Below are positions 43,058-52,059 of a stretch of 64,000 nucleotides of DNA, in pieces. The stretch's first letter is position 1; every line of letters begins with the position of its first letter. Under the pieces are notes generated by a model. The model did no database searches and was not told where the DNA came from. It worked only from the letters and a program-made list of their open reading frames with translations. Source of the DNA: Dokdonia sp. Hel_I_53 (GTDB lineage Bacteria; Bacteroidota; Bacteroidia; Flavobacteriales; Flavobacteriaceae); assembly GCF_007827465.1 (NCBI RefSeq), contig NZ_VISL01000001.1, positions 1,879,001-1,943,000 of the forward strand, in the 5' to 3' direction. The position numbers and the translations under genes are program-made.

Positions 43058-44741
43058 TATCCTTAAGTCTAAGTTGTAGACTTACTTCACCATTCCACAC
43101 ATTTTCATCAATTGCATAAGCTGCCATAAACGGTTTTTTTCCTGATATGAGCTCATGCTTATTTCCTAAATTAAAACCTATTCCTCCAATGTAGTTACCT
43201 TTATTATTTTGTTTCACCGAAACTTTAAGGTGATCCTCATCTGCTCCTACTTTTTTTCCATAACCTGTATCGTACAAATCTCTTGTCATAAATGTAGGTG
43301 ACATATTTTGAGGTCCAAAAGGAGCAAATTGTTTTAAAATGCGGTAGAATTTTGGGGTGATGTCTTTCAAATCAATTTCCGCATCTATAGCGATTTCTGG
43401 AACGAGTAATCGCTCATCACAACTTCTAGCAACGACATCCTCAAATTTGGCTTTGAAAGCCTCATACTGTTCGGGAAGCAAGGTAAGTCCGGCAGCATAT
43501 TTATGACCACCAAATTGTTCGATGTGCGCTGCACATTCCTGAAGTGCATTATACACATCAAACCCTTTTACAGAGCGCGCACTTGCCGCATATTTATCGC
43601 CACTTTTTGTAAAAACTAAAGTAGGCCGGTAATACGTTTCTGTTAGTCGAGACGCCACAATACCAATAACTCCTTTATGCCAGTCTTCTTGAAAAACAAC
43701 TGTCGTTTTTCTGCTTTCCTCTTTATTCTTTATAATTTGATCTAGGGCTTCTTTGGTAATAGACCTATCTGCCTCCTTACGATCTGCATTATACGTCTCT
43801 ATTTCAGTAGCATATTGGCAAGCAACATTGTAGTCAGTCTCGCGTAGCAATGTCACGGCATGATTACCGTGTTTCATTCGGCCGGCGGCATTAATACGTG
43901 GTGCGATGATGAATACCACATCGGTTATGGTTAAAGTTTCTTTTTTAAGTTGTTTTATAATAGCTTCAAAACCTGCTCTTGGTGCCTTATTAATTACATG
44001 AAGTCCATGATAAGCAAGAATTCTATTTTCACCAGTAATAGGTACAATATCTGCGCCTATTGCCGTAGCTACTAAATCAAGATAAGGAAGCAATTCTTCT
44101 GGGTTACGCTTTCGCGAAAGCGTAATTGCACTTATCAATTTAAACCCAACACCACAGCCACAAAGCTCGTAATAGGGATAGGTACAGTCTTCTCGTTTTG
44201 GATCTAAAACTGCCACCGCATCTGGCAATGTTTCCCCGGGTCTGTGGTGATCACAGATGATAAAATCTACTCCCTTCTCCTTGGCATAGGACACCTTATC
44301 AATCGCCTTTACACCACAATCTAAGGCAATAATGAGTGTAATGTCATTGTCTACTGCAAAGTCAATACCCTTATAGGATACTCCGTAGCCCTCCTCATAA
44401 CGATCTGGTATATACGTAGCGATTTGCGGGTGTAAGGTTTCTAAATAGGAGCTTACCAGCGCGACACTTGTGGTTCCATCCACATCATAATCACCAAAAA
44501 CCATGATGTTTTCTCCACTTTCAACTGCCTTTTCTATGCGAGCAACAGCCTTATCCATATCCTTCATTAAAAAAGGATCATGAAGGTCTTCTAGAGCGGG
44601 TCTAAAAAATTTCTTTGCATCGGCAAAAGTTTCAATTCCTCGTTGTATGAGTAATCTTGATATTGGTGCGTCTACTCCCAGTTCTTGAGAGAGTTTTTTT
44701 TCTTTTTGTGGATCTGGTTTTGGTTTGTGTGTCCAGCGCAT
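43038..44741 (-). CDS. recJ: Single-stranded-DNA-specific exonuclease RecJ
   Basis: 5'-3' exonuclease in recombination and mismatch repair, 567 residues. DHH-family motifs: FGDYDVDGTTSVAL, ALDCGVKAID, ICDHHRPGETLPDAVAVLDPK, then GGHKYAAGL of DHHA1 and a C-terminal OB-like domain. An exact palindrome copy encodes LSRKR in SAITLSRKRNPEELLPYLD, a loop that varies between species. The gene begins 27 bp downstream of the OsmC stop on the same strand. Confidence 0.96.
   Translation of the reverse strand: MRWTHKPKPDPQKEKKLSQELGVDAPISRLLIQRGIETFADAKKFFRPALEDLHDPFLMKDMDKAVARIEKAVESGENIMVFGDYDVDGTTSVALVSSYLETLHPQIATYIPDRYEEGYGVSYKGIDFAVDNDITLIIALDCGVKAIDKVSYAKEKGVDFIICDHHRPGETLPDAVAVLDPKREDCTYPYYELCGCGVGFKLISAITLSRKRNPEELLPYLDLVATAIGADIVPITGENRILAYHGLHVINKAPRAGFEAIIKQLKKETLTITDVVFIIAPRINAAGRMKHGNHAVTLLRETDYNVACQYATEIETYNADRKEADRSITKEALDQIIKNKEESRKTTVVFQEDWHKGVIGIVASRLTETYYRPTLVFTKSGDKYAASARSVKGFDVYNALQECAAHIEQFGGHKYAAGLTLLPEQYEAFKAKFEDVVARSCDERLLVPEIAIDAEIDLKDITPKFYRILKQFAPFGPQNMSPTFMTRDLYDTGYGKKVGADEDHLKVSVKQNNKGNYIGGIGFNLGNKHELISGKKPFMAAYAIDENVWNGEVSLQLRLKDIKSETL
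44107..44122. repeat. Palindromic repeat copy 13, inside recJ
   Basis: Exact copy, extended by TTA and TAA on the two sides. On the minus strand it encodes LSRKR. Confidence 0.95.
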
Positions 44742-44768
44742 TGCATCAAATTTGGGAAATATAACAGG

Positions 44769-45194
44769 CTACTTCGTTATGAAATGAACCCCTATTTTAA
44801 GTTCGCAAAATTGTCTAAACATTTCCATCACACCACAATATTTTTCTTCAGAAAGCTTCACTGCTTTTTTAATCTTCTCTTGATCAAGGTGTTCACCATA
44901 AAAATGATAATCAAGTGTCACGGTATGGTAAGTCTTAGGGTGTTCCTCAGTTAAAACACCTTCTACTACCATCTCAAAATGTGGTATTTCTACGCGCATC
45001 TTTTTAAGCACATGAATGATATCTAAACCAGTGCAACCCGCTAGTGAAGAAAGCATTAAAGCTTTTGGTCCCATTCCCTCATTATCCCCGCCATTATCTG
45101 GCCCGGTGTTCATATATGTTTTGTAACCAGTGGGGCTATCGGTTTCAAATTGCATTTTACCCTTATATACTGTCGTAGTTTTATGTCCAGCCAT
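44769..45194 (-). CDS. OsmC/Ohr-family peroxiredoxin-like protein
   Basis: 141 residues from ATG 45194 (MAGHKTTTVYKGKM); an open extension to 45227 is unlikely to be translated. The two catalytic-type cysteines lie in SLAGCTGLDIIHVL and KYCGVMEMF. OsmC proteins reduce organic hydroperoxides with cysteine thiols, though many members are uncharacterised. It is upstream of recJ in the same direction. Confidence 0.88.
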   Translation of the reverse strand: MAGHKTTTVYKGKMQFETDSPTGYKTYMNTGPDNGGDNEGMGPKALMLSSLAGCTGLDIIHVLKKMRVEIPHFEMVVEGVLTEEHPKTYHTVTLDYHFYGEHLDQEKIKKAVKLSEEKYCGVMEMFRQFCELKIGVHFITK

Positions 45195-45228
45195 TATTAA
45201 ATTTTTTATTTTAAAATGAAGGTACAAA

Positions 45229-45257
45229 AAAACCGCTCCTTTAAAGAAGCGGTTTTC
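45229..45257. terminator. Terminator after the subtilase gene
   Basis: AAAACCGCT and AGCGGTTTT, 9-bp arms, with a T-run on the minus strand. It lies 23 bp beyond the protease stop. Confidence 0.88.
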
Positions 45258-45279
45258 ATAATCAAATATTTAAAATCGT

Positions 45280-46530
45280 TTAGTGAACGATGATTGTATC
45301 TGCATTACCATCTGGATCACCATTTACAGTTCCTCCTGAGCTAGCGTTACCTAAAAGTAATACTCCTGCTGCGTGAGGTGTTGCCATTGAAGTTCCACTT
45401 ATAGTATTGTAACCTCCACCTTTCCAAGTAGACTTAATAGCCGATCCTGGTGCACAGTAATCTACTGGTGGATTTCCAAAGTTTGAAAAGCTAGACCAGT
45501 TATCACCTTGTGCCATAGAAGATATTGTATAAATATTGTTACCATTAACCCTTGCTGGTGAAACATTATTAGCATCTTGAGCCTCGTTTCCAGCTGCAAG
45601 CATGAAGCGTACACCTGATTGAGCAGCAGCTTTTATAGCGTCTTCTAGAGCTACAGAAATAGGACCTCCTAAACTCATGTTAGCCACATCTCCGGCAGAG
45701 CCATTTGCTGCAACGTGATCTACACCTGCTACAACTCCAGAGTAAGAACCAGAACCTCTCGAATCTAATACTTTAACAGGTATAACCGTTGCTCCTGCAG
45801 CAACACCTATAACCCCAAGATTATTATCTAAAGCAGCAATTGTTCCTGCAACGTGAGTACCATGACCGTTTCCATCATCTAATGAACGACCATCTTTACC
45901 TGATGTAAATGCGTTATATCCTCTAGACGCATCCACATTTAAATCTTGGTGATCAAGATCCACTCCAGAATCAAGGATCCAAGCTACGCTATTACCAGTG
46001 TAAGCAACACCTCCATTTACACGAGAAATCCCCCAAGGAGTTTCTTGTGCTGAAGATCCGCCATCATCACCTCCGCCACCATTTCCATCACAAGGTCCTC
46101 CGTTTGGAGTTCCACAAGGTGGAGCAAATTGAACAATTCTATCTTGTTCTATATATTTTACACGATTGTCTTTGTTAAGAAGTGCACGTTGATTCTCATT
46201 AAGAGATAAAGCAACACCATTAATCGATTTTGAATAGACATTACTAATACCTAAATCAGCTGCAGACCTTGTTGTTCCTAATATTTCTTGTGTAAGACTT
46301 AAAACAGCTTCTTTTGAAGATTGAGCGTTCATTGATTTTCCAAAATCTGTATTGTATACTACAATATATCTTCCTTCAAGATCTTGAGCGCTGCCCACAT
46401 CTTCATTCATTTCTATAGTAAGTGATTCCTCTACATTTAAGTCAGAATCTGACAATGTAGCATCATTTGTACATCCTATTGCTGCAGCAGCAAGAATTAC
46501 CCCTAAAATCTTTACATTTTTGTTCATCAA
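45280..46530 (-). CDS. S8 subtilisin-like serine protease, lipoprotein
   Basis: 416 residues. The start MMNKNVKILGVILAAAAIGC gives a lipobox with C20, so the enzyme is membrane-anchored. An inhibitor I9 propeptide follows (~52-130: GRYIVVYNTDFG ... VKYIEQDRIVQF). The catalytic triad is D187 (WILDSGVD), H223 (GNGHGTHVAG) and S381 (SGTSMATPHAAG). A glycine-rich linker (GGPCDGNGGGGDDGG) joins pro- and protease domains. There is no T9SS tail. It is probably a cell-surface or periplasmic protease. Confidence 0.95.
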   Translation of the reverse strand: MMNKNVKILGVILAAAAIGCTNDATLSDSDLNVEESLTIEMNEDVGSAQDLEGRYIVVYNTDFGKSMNAQSSKEAVLSLTQEILGTTRSAADLGISNVYSKSINGVALSLNENQRALLNKDNRVKYIEQDRIVQFAPPCGTPNGGPCDGNGGGGDDGGSSAQETPWGISRVNGGVAYTGNSVAWILDSGVDLDHQDLNVDASRGYNAFTSGKDGRSLDDGNGHGTHVAGTIAALDNNLGVIGVAAGATVIPVKVLDSRGSGSYSGVVAGVDHVAANGSAGDVANMSLGGPISVALEDAIKAAAQSGVRFMLAAGNEAQDANNVSPARVNGNNIYTISSMAQGDNWSSFSNFGNPPVDYCAPGSAIKSTWKGGGYNTISGTSMATPHAAGVLLLGNASSGGTVNGDPDGNADTIIVH

Positions 46531-46620
46531 AATTTGAATTTTTAATTAATTATCACAAGAAACGAATAATTTGTAATATAATTAACATTTTATTTCATTT
46601 ATCGACCAAATACACACTTC

Positions 46621-46653
46621 TTTGTTAAATTTTTAAAATCTATTTTATTTTTG
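46621..46653 (+). promoter_or_regulatory. Bacteroidota-type promoter for the AhpD-like gene
   Basis: TTTG at 46621-46624, then 21 bases, then TATTTTTG at 46646-46653. It is a good match to the consensus, but the leader to the ATG at 46758 would be about 98 nt. Confidence 0.5.
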
Positions 46654-46757
46654 TGTAGCTCATTCAATAATTTCTACAAAATCATCGATTTTAAATAAGT
46701 CTTATATTTAGCCTCATATTTTATTTAAATAATACTTTTCTTAAGAAAATTATAATT

Positions 46758-47348
46758 ATGCCATTAGTCACTCCACTCTCTGCAGATCACGACGAAACCA
46801 CTAAAGAGCTCGCCGAATTTTTCAATGAAACCTTGGGCTTTTGTCCTAACTCTGTACTTACCATGCAACGCCGTCCAGATATCTCGCGTGCTTTTATAAA
46901 TCTAAATAAAGCAGTGATGGCAAATCAAGGTCGTGTAACATCTGCGCTCAAACGTATGATCGCTTGGGTATCTAGTAATGCCACTGGATGTCGTTATTGT
47001 CAAGCACATGCGATACGAGCTGCAGAGCGATATGGAGCAGAGCAAGAGCAACTAGACAATATTTGGGAATACAGACATCATCCAGCTTTTTCTGATGCAG
47101 AGCGTGCTGCGCTTGACTTCTCCCTGGCGGCGAGCCAAGTACCAAATGCCGTTGATAATGAGATAAAGGAAAAATTATATAAATACTGGGATGAAGGTGA
47201 GATTGTAGAGATGCTGGGCGTCATCTCACTCTTTGGATACCTTAATCGCTGGAACGACTCCATGGGAACAACATTAGAAGAAGATGCTATAGATTCTGGA
47301 AATCAATACCTCGGGAAACATGGTTTTGAAGTAGGAAAGCACGTTTAA
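46758..47348 (+). CDS. AhpD/carboxymuconolactone decarboxylase-like peroxidase-related protein
   Basis: 196 residues, all helical. The redox motif CRYCQAHAIRAAERYG (CxxC plus histidine) in residues ~75-90 is the AhpD-type active site, and LDFSLAASQVPNAVDNEIKEKLYKYWDEGEIVEMLGVISLFGYLNRWNDSM is the second helical part. Such proteins are annotated as peroxidase-related; alkyl hydroperoxide reduction is plausible but not proven. Single gene. Confidence 0.88.
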   Translation: MPLVTPLSADHDETTKELAEFFNETLGFCPNSVLTMQRRPDISRAFINLNKAVMANQGRVTSALKRMIAWVSSNATGCRYCQAHAIRAAERYGAEQEQLDNIWEYRHHPAFSDAERAALDFSLAASQVPNAVDNEIKEKLYKYWDEGEIVEMLGVISLFGYLNRWNDSMGTTLEEDAIDSGNQYLGKHGFEVGKHV

Positions 47349-47623
47349 AAAAATAAGAGTTGGAATTTTGAGACTATTGTAGAATGAAGAAAATTACCTC
47401 TGTAATAATCATCTATCTTTAAAACTTAATTGTAAAAGAAGCTCTAATTTCTAAAAAATTAGGTCTTTAAATTATTACTATTAAAAAAGTTAAAGAAGAT
47501 TTCAGAATGGTCTATCTTACTTATGGCGTTTGAGATAAAATCTTTCACTTTTGGTGTAAATTTCTATCATTTTATTTTTGTGTTTTCAAAATATTTATAA
47601 ATTTTTCCGAAAACTTGCCTAAC
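47349..47623. other. Gene-free stretch, 275 bp
   Basis: AT-rich. It contains a 12-codon frame at 47384-47422 (MKKITSVIIIYL) that looks like the truncated start of a signal peptide, and a weak CTAATTT/AAATTAG hairpin. Nothing else is recognisable. Confidence 0.5.
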
Positions 47624-49429
47624 TTACAAAGAAATCTGATCTCCTATAATACCTACTAAAAAGTATGACTCATAAAATACTTCATGAGGCTCTAATTGCT
47701 TTCCAATCGTTTTATTTGCATCTTTTTTTATAGACTCTATAAATGTTAATTCCTTAAATCCATCTTTACGTAAAGTAATCTCATAATTACTTTCTGTAAG
47801 ATTTATAGTAATCTGTCCATCTTGATCTGTTTCTACTTCTTTAAAGTAATTTGTACGTTGATCTTTAATAGAAATTTCTACCTTATATAAAGCATTTTCT
47901 CCAAGCTGATCTTTAATAATAAAATGCACTCTTGAAGTAATAGTTTTAGGCGACTTTTGAATATTATAAATCATTAAGTTTTTTAGGTCTAACGTTTTTG
48001 CAGTTAACTGTAATTTTTGAGACAGTTGCACACTTTGTAGCGGCTTAGTCTGTTTTAATCTCATTTGCCTTTCAAAAAACTTAGGATTATTTCTACTCTT
48101 GGTCGATTTTATTTGAACTTTTTGGGCAGAGTTTTTTTGTTTTATTGTAGCAAACTTTTGCCTATGTAAAATTGGTTTTGCTTTTTTATGTTTAACAAGT
48201 GATCCTTTCTTTACAGGTTTTGATAATATAAGTCCTGAGGATATTTTTGCGAGTTTCTTATTAATCTTAGGAGCATAGGCCTTTGTGTATATTTCTTTAC
48301 TGGTGATTGCTTTGATAAAAGTTTTTTTTGATGTGGCATTAATAAATGCTTGATTTTTCATAAAAATAGGTCCAAATTTTATGATACTATTCCCATCTAT
48401 TTCTTTCTTCTCTTTAGGTGTAAGATCTTCCTTGAGAATTACACGTATATCCTTTATAAGAAGGATTTTATTTGCATAAGTAAACGTTTTGTTCTTGGTA
48501 TTTCCATCTATAAACTCAGAGTCGAAAATGTTCTTATTGAGCCAAGGACGTTTTACCGTGATAATACAATAACTAGCAGTGATTTTCTCAATAAAATCCT
48601 CATTGTAATCAAACGTGAGTAAATCTTCATTAAATCCTTTAAGTGCTTTTTGAGCTCTTTTAAATATCGTGTCTACCTCGGCATTTGTAATTTCTAGCGA
48701 ACTCCAAGAGAGATCACTTTTATTGAAATCTGTAGGGAAAATTTGCAGCTTAGAAAATTCTGACAAAGATTTTATTCCTGTGATTTCGGCGTTTCTTAAA
48801 CGATTTTCAATTGTGTTTTTAAGTGCAAGAAAGGAATCAAAATCTGTCAGTTTATTAATACGTTCTAAAGCTTTTTCTATTTCTTCTTTGTGAGCATTAA
48901 GTTTCCAATTGGCTACAAAAAGTGCTAGTTGTTTTTGCAGTACATCCCATTTTCGACTGTTAAGAAGTTCTTCGGGCTCACTTGCCTCAACATCGATCTC
49001 GCTCAAAAACTCTCTATGTTCATCTAAAATCTGATCATATTCATCTAAGGTCTTTGTATAGTTTATAAGTGCTTCAGAAGGAGATCCATCTTTATTGTGT
49101 AACAATTCTTGAGCACTCTCATTGCCTTGTGAGACATCATCTTGCGTTCTTAATTTTAGATTTTCTAAACGTTCTTTATATAAATCAAACAGACTATTTG
49201 TTGCGTCTACATCCCAATATGTTTTGCTCGAACTTAGGGAGTTAAACTGCATAGAGATATTCTCTGTGCTTAGGCGATCTTCTGCATTCATCTGCGAGAC
49301 CGTAAGAAAGTCAAAATCTGACGCTTCATAGACCCTTAGTGTCGGACAAGCTAGAAATTTATTCTCTACTCCAGATGTTTCTTGTACGAGTTCACTCAAC
49401 TTTTGTATACAGGCAATATAAAATTTCAT
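47624..49429 (-). CDS. Unrecognised large protein with a C-terminal beta-sandwich
   Basis: About 601 residues from ATG 49429 (MKFYIACIQKLSELVQ); no signal peptide or membrane helix. Residues ~85-260 are charged and helical (possible coiled coil). The middle has ASYCIITVKRPWLNKNIFDSEFI, which parallels a segment of the upstream gene's product. A basic linker follows, and the last ~100 residues (VHFIIKDQLGENALYKVEISIKDQ ... ITLRKDGFKEL) look like a carboxypeptidase-regulatory/PEGA-like fold. The frame is open to 49468, but that stretch covers a hairpin, so I chose 49429. It is the last gene of a three-gene operon. No function is assigned. Confidence 0.7.
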   Translation of the reverse strand: MKFYIACIQKLSELVQETSGVENKFLACPTLRVYEASDFDFLTVSQMNAEDRLSTENISMQFNSLSSSKTYWDVDATNSLFDLYKERLENLKLRTQDDVSQGNESAQELLHNKDGSPSEALINYTKTLDEYDQILDEHREFLSEIDVEASEPEELLNSRKWDVLQKQLALFVANWKLNAHKEEIEKALERINKLTDFDSFLALKNTIENRLRNAEITGIKSLSEFSKLQIFPTDFNKSDLSWSSLEITNAEVDTIFKRAQKALKGFNEDLLTFDYNEDFIEKITASYCIITVKRPWLNKNIFDSEFIDGNTKNKTFTYANKILLIKDIRVILKEDLTPKEKKEIDGNSIIKFGPIFMKNQAFINATSKKTFIKAITSKEIYTKAYAPKINKKLAKISSGLILSKPVKKGSLVKHKKAKPILHRQKFATIKQKNSAQKVQIKSTKSRNNPKFFERQMRLKQTKPLQSVQLSQKLQLTAKTLDLKNLMIYNIQKSPKTITSRVHFIIKDQLGENALYKVEISIKDQRTNYFKEVETDQDGQITINLTESNYEITLRKDGFKELTFIESIKKDANKTIGKQLEPHEVFYESYFLVGIIGDQISL

Positions 49430-49447
49430 AACATTATTATTTAAAAT

Positions 49448-49480
49448 TGTGCCGAACGTTTTCATCAAACCTTCGGCACA
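49448..49480 (-). terminator. Intercistronic hairpin
   Basis: TGTGCCGAA (49448-49456) and TTCGGCACA (49472-49480), 9-bp perfect arms, 15-base loop, followed on the minus strand by ATTTTAAA. The U-tract is poor, so it may be a partial terminator or mRNA processing/stability element between the two large genes. Confidence 0.65.
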
Positions 49481-49487
49481 CTAAAAA

Positions 49488-51029
49488 TTATTTTACTTTA
49501 ATCCATTCGTCATCCTTTATAGATGGTAATGGGTTAGGTGCGAGATCGAGAATTTTACATTTTCTTCCCACTAATAAAATTCCGTCTGAGGTGACTCCTT
49601 GACTTTCTTTTTCACCTGAACTATTTACTTTATCACTAGCATAGCCGTAAGAAGCACCCATTTTAAATAAACCTACACGTACGCTGCCTCCAGCATCTAC
49701 AACATTCTTCACTTTTTTATAAGAAGATGATCCTTTTTTAAAGCCAATGTTGAGCTCAGAAAGCAAGTATAACTCTGTAGTGATTGCAGGTAAAAGCCCC
49801 CCACCTTTACCATCACTAAGCATCTGGTTATTCATAATATCTTTTCCGTGCTTACTGTACTTCCAGTATCTGGACTTTAGGTATGAGTTACTACACCACG
49901 GTCTAGACATGAAACACTTGGTAATCTTAAAAGACATTTTAAAGTCGTTAAAATTAAGTTCGGAGGTGTCTTTCTCATGCTTTCCTTCTGCATTTATTTT
50001 ACCAATACCTCCGTAACTTGCTTTTGTGGACCATTTATGAGTGGTCTTCTTAGATTCATTATCATAATCAGATTTACTAAATTCAAACTTGGTCCACTTT
50101 GAACTGTTTTCAAGTATTTTACCCGGTATAGGAGATGAGTAATGGTAAGTGTTAGAGCCGCCAAGCCCTGTACGGCTTGCTGCTAGAAGTTCTGACTCAT
50201 ATCTCTTTTTGAGTGTTAAAAAATTACTGCTCTCTACCTCATCAAGGTAGTTCATTACCTTTTCAACTTTACCTTTATAACCCATAGACTCCCATCTCTT
50301 TAAGGCATTGTCCCTTTTTCTTTTAATACTACGACCTCTCATTGTCATTTCTGACATAGCTTCCAGATCTCCAGAATCTACTCGCATTTGTAAATCTGTA
50401 AGTACTTCATCGGCTTCTTCATAGAGCATCTCATACTCTAGATATTTAGCATAAGCTGGAGAAACAAAGGACTGATGGATATATTTTGGATTATCTTCTG
50501 GATGCTCTATAGACTCTTCATCAAAGTCGGGATTTTTGAGCTTCTTTGTTTTAAAGAGTTTTTTACGCTCTCGTTCAATACGCTTTACCACTTTAGGGTC
50601 CTCTTTACTATCCTTTACTACGCTAAATTCTAAAGCGTCACTATAGACATTAGACACTGTCTGCTCTGCAGGACTAAAAATTGTAAACTCCCTACTTTTT
50701 CCATCTGGAAGAAGTTTAGGGACGTGCGATGGTATCTGATCTGCTAGTCGTGCAAACTCCTCTGCAAAAGCATAACTTTCAAACTTCTTTTCGGCTCTGA
50801 GTGCTTGATACTGCTCGTCTGTCATTCCTTCAACCATAGGAGGAACACCTACTGCTCCTTTTGTTGCAAAGTCAAATGCTTCCTCATCTATAACCGTGGC
50901 AACAGGCTCCCAAGCAACAAAATTATTAGGTCCTAACATGGTGGGATCTCCACCATTTGTTAACTTTTTATACACTTGCCCTAAGACGACATTCATAAAG
51001 TCATCTGGAATTGGTTCAAATTTTGCCAT
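49488..51029 (-). CDS. Unrecognised large soluble protein with RPW segment
   Basis: 513 residues, no signal peptide. It begins MAKFEPIPDDFMNVVLGQVY. Residues ~120-290 are strongly charged and helical (KVVKRIERERKKLFKTKKLKNPDFDEESIEH...). The C-terminal half looks beta-rich and contains FKITKCFMSRPWCSNSYLKSRYW and ends GILLVGRKCKILDLAPNPLPSIKDDEWIKVK. The RPW block recurs in the downstream gene. It lies 45 bp after the peptidoglycan hydrolase gene. I do not recognise the family; toxin, structural or cargo roles are all open. Confidence 0.7.
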   Translation of the reverse strand: MAKFEPIPDDFMNVVLGQVYKKLTNGGDPTMLGPNNFVAWEPVATVIDEEAFDFATKGAVGVPPMVEGMTDEQYQALRAEKKFESYAFAEEFARLADQIPSHVPKLLPDGKSREFTIFSPAEQTVSNVYSDALEFSVVKDSKEDPKVVKRIERERKKLFKTKKLKNPDFDEESIEHPEDNPKYIHQSFVSPAYAKYLEYEMLYEEADEVLTDLQMRVDSGDLEAMSEMTMRGRSIKRKRDNALKRWESMGYKGKVEKVMNYLDEVESSNFLTLKKRYESELLAASRTGLGGSNTYHYSSPIPGKILENSSKWTKFEFSKSDYDNESKKTTHKWSTKASYGGIGKINAEGKHEKDTSELNFNDFKMSFKITKCFMSRPWCSNSYLKSRYWKYSKHGKDIMNNQMLSDGKGGGLLPAITTELYLLSELNIGFKKGSSSYKKVKNVVDAGGSVRVGLFKMGASYGYASDKVNSSGEKESQGVTSDGILLVGRKCKILDLAPNPLPSIKDDEWIKVK

Positions 51030-51073
51030 AATACTTTTGTTTTAAAAATTTATAAATTGTTTGATTAATAATT

Positions 51074-51754
51074 CTAAAATTCTAATAAGTGATTTTCCAT
51101 AACCTTATCTAGATATTCTCTCGTGGCTTTGTCTAGTTTGCCTGTAAGTTTTAAAAAACCGCTAGAGGCTTGAAAGTCTTTAAGACATTGTTCTGTTTTA
51201 GGACCGAATTTCCCATCAGTGGTCCCACAGTCGTATCCTAGTTGCTTGAGAATATCTTGTAGCTCTGCCACAGCAGTACCGTGGCTCCCTCTGTTGAGGT
51301 GCTGATCTTTGATCTCATTGACACCTACTTTACGCAGTCTTCTAAAACCTAATAGTCTATCCTTACCGTATGCTGTTATGGATACTTGATTGCCTTGATT
51401 ACCACCTAAGCAATAGATACGCGATAGGTTATGTGAAAAACCAGTAAAGAATCCTACGTGACCCATCCAAGAATTACGATTTTCTCTCCAAAAAACTACT
51501 ACATCTCCAGGCTCTGGACGATCTGTAGGAAAACCTACATTGAGCCAAGAGCGAGCTGTGAGTTTGCCTGTAGTTTCTAATCCGCCCTTGTGAGCAACCC
51601 AGTTTACAAAAAGACTACACCAAGCAGCATCGTCATTTGTATAATTGCTTATCCCAAGGTCTTTGGCATATTGCAAAATTTGCGCATTAGACTGGGAGCC
51701 GCTTATCTCTTTAACACCTAATTGTGAAGCTGCAGTTTGAATTGTGATTGACAT
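51074..51754 (-). CDS. TIGR02594/CHAP-like peptidoglycan hydrolase with peptidoglycan-binding domain
   Basis: 226 residues. Residues 1-140 are a papain-like amidase: catalytic C46 in DDAAWCSLFVNWVAHKGG, histidine in SWMGHVGFFTG, and GGNQGNQVSI. Residues ~155-222 are a PG_binding_1 domain (GSHGTAVAELQDILKQLGYDCGTTDGKFGPKTEQCLKDFQ). There is no signal peptide, so export must use another route (holin-, injection- or lysis-type). Relatives of this family often occur in phage and contractile injection loci. It heads the operon with the two unrecognised proteins; no structural tail genes are seen nearby. Confidence 0.88.
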   Translation of the reverse strand: MSITIQTAASQLGVKEISGSQSNAQILQYAKDLGISNYTNDDAAWCSLFVNWVAHKGGLETTGKLTARSWLNVGFPTDRPEPGDVVVFWRENRNSWMGHVGFFTGFSHNLSRIYCLGGNQGNQVSITAYGKDRLLGFRRLRKVGVNEIKDQHLNRGSHGTAVAELQDILKQLGYDCGTTDGKFGPKTEQCLKDFQASSGFLKLTGKLDKATREYLDKVMENHLLEF

Positions 51755-52059
51755 ATCTATATTATATTGTTTGAAGTGAGAGATAAAATTACTTAGTAGT
51801 AAGAAACTGATGGAGTATTAATAGACTGAAAATCAATAGGTAAACAACCCAAAATAAAAAAGCGCAAAAGCTATAGGATTTGTAAGAAGTTTGTTTATAT
51901 AAATTTCTCAACAACTATAACTTCTTATAAAAAAGAATTATTTATACACTTTATAATTTGTCATAGTGATATTTGGTAAGAAGTCTCCTTTGAAACAAAA
52001 GGCTCCTTTACTGTAGAGAAAAACTCGTAAATTCGCACACAAACAATAAAGACTACAAA
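51755..52059. other. Divergent intergenic region before ileS, 305 bp
   Basis: AT-rich, between the hydrolase operon (minus) and ileS (plus). I find no perfect TAnnTTTG on either strand (TATAATTTG near 51950 is closest), no T-box-like leader and no strong hairpin. Confidence 0.5.

Noticed and set aside
51900..52059. T-box or other riboswitch leader of ileS
   Set aside because: No T-box sequence, specifier hairpin or terminator/antiterminator pair is visible, and T-boxes are not expected in this phylum.
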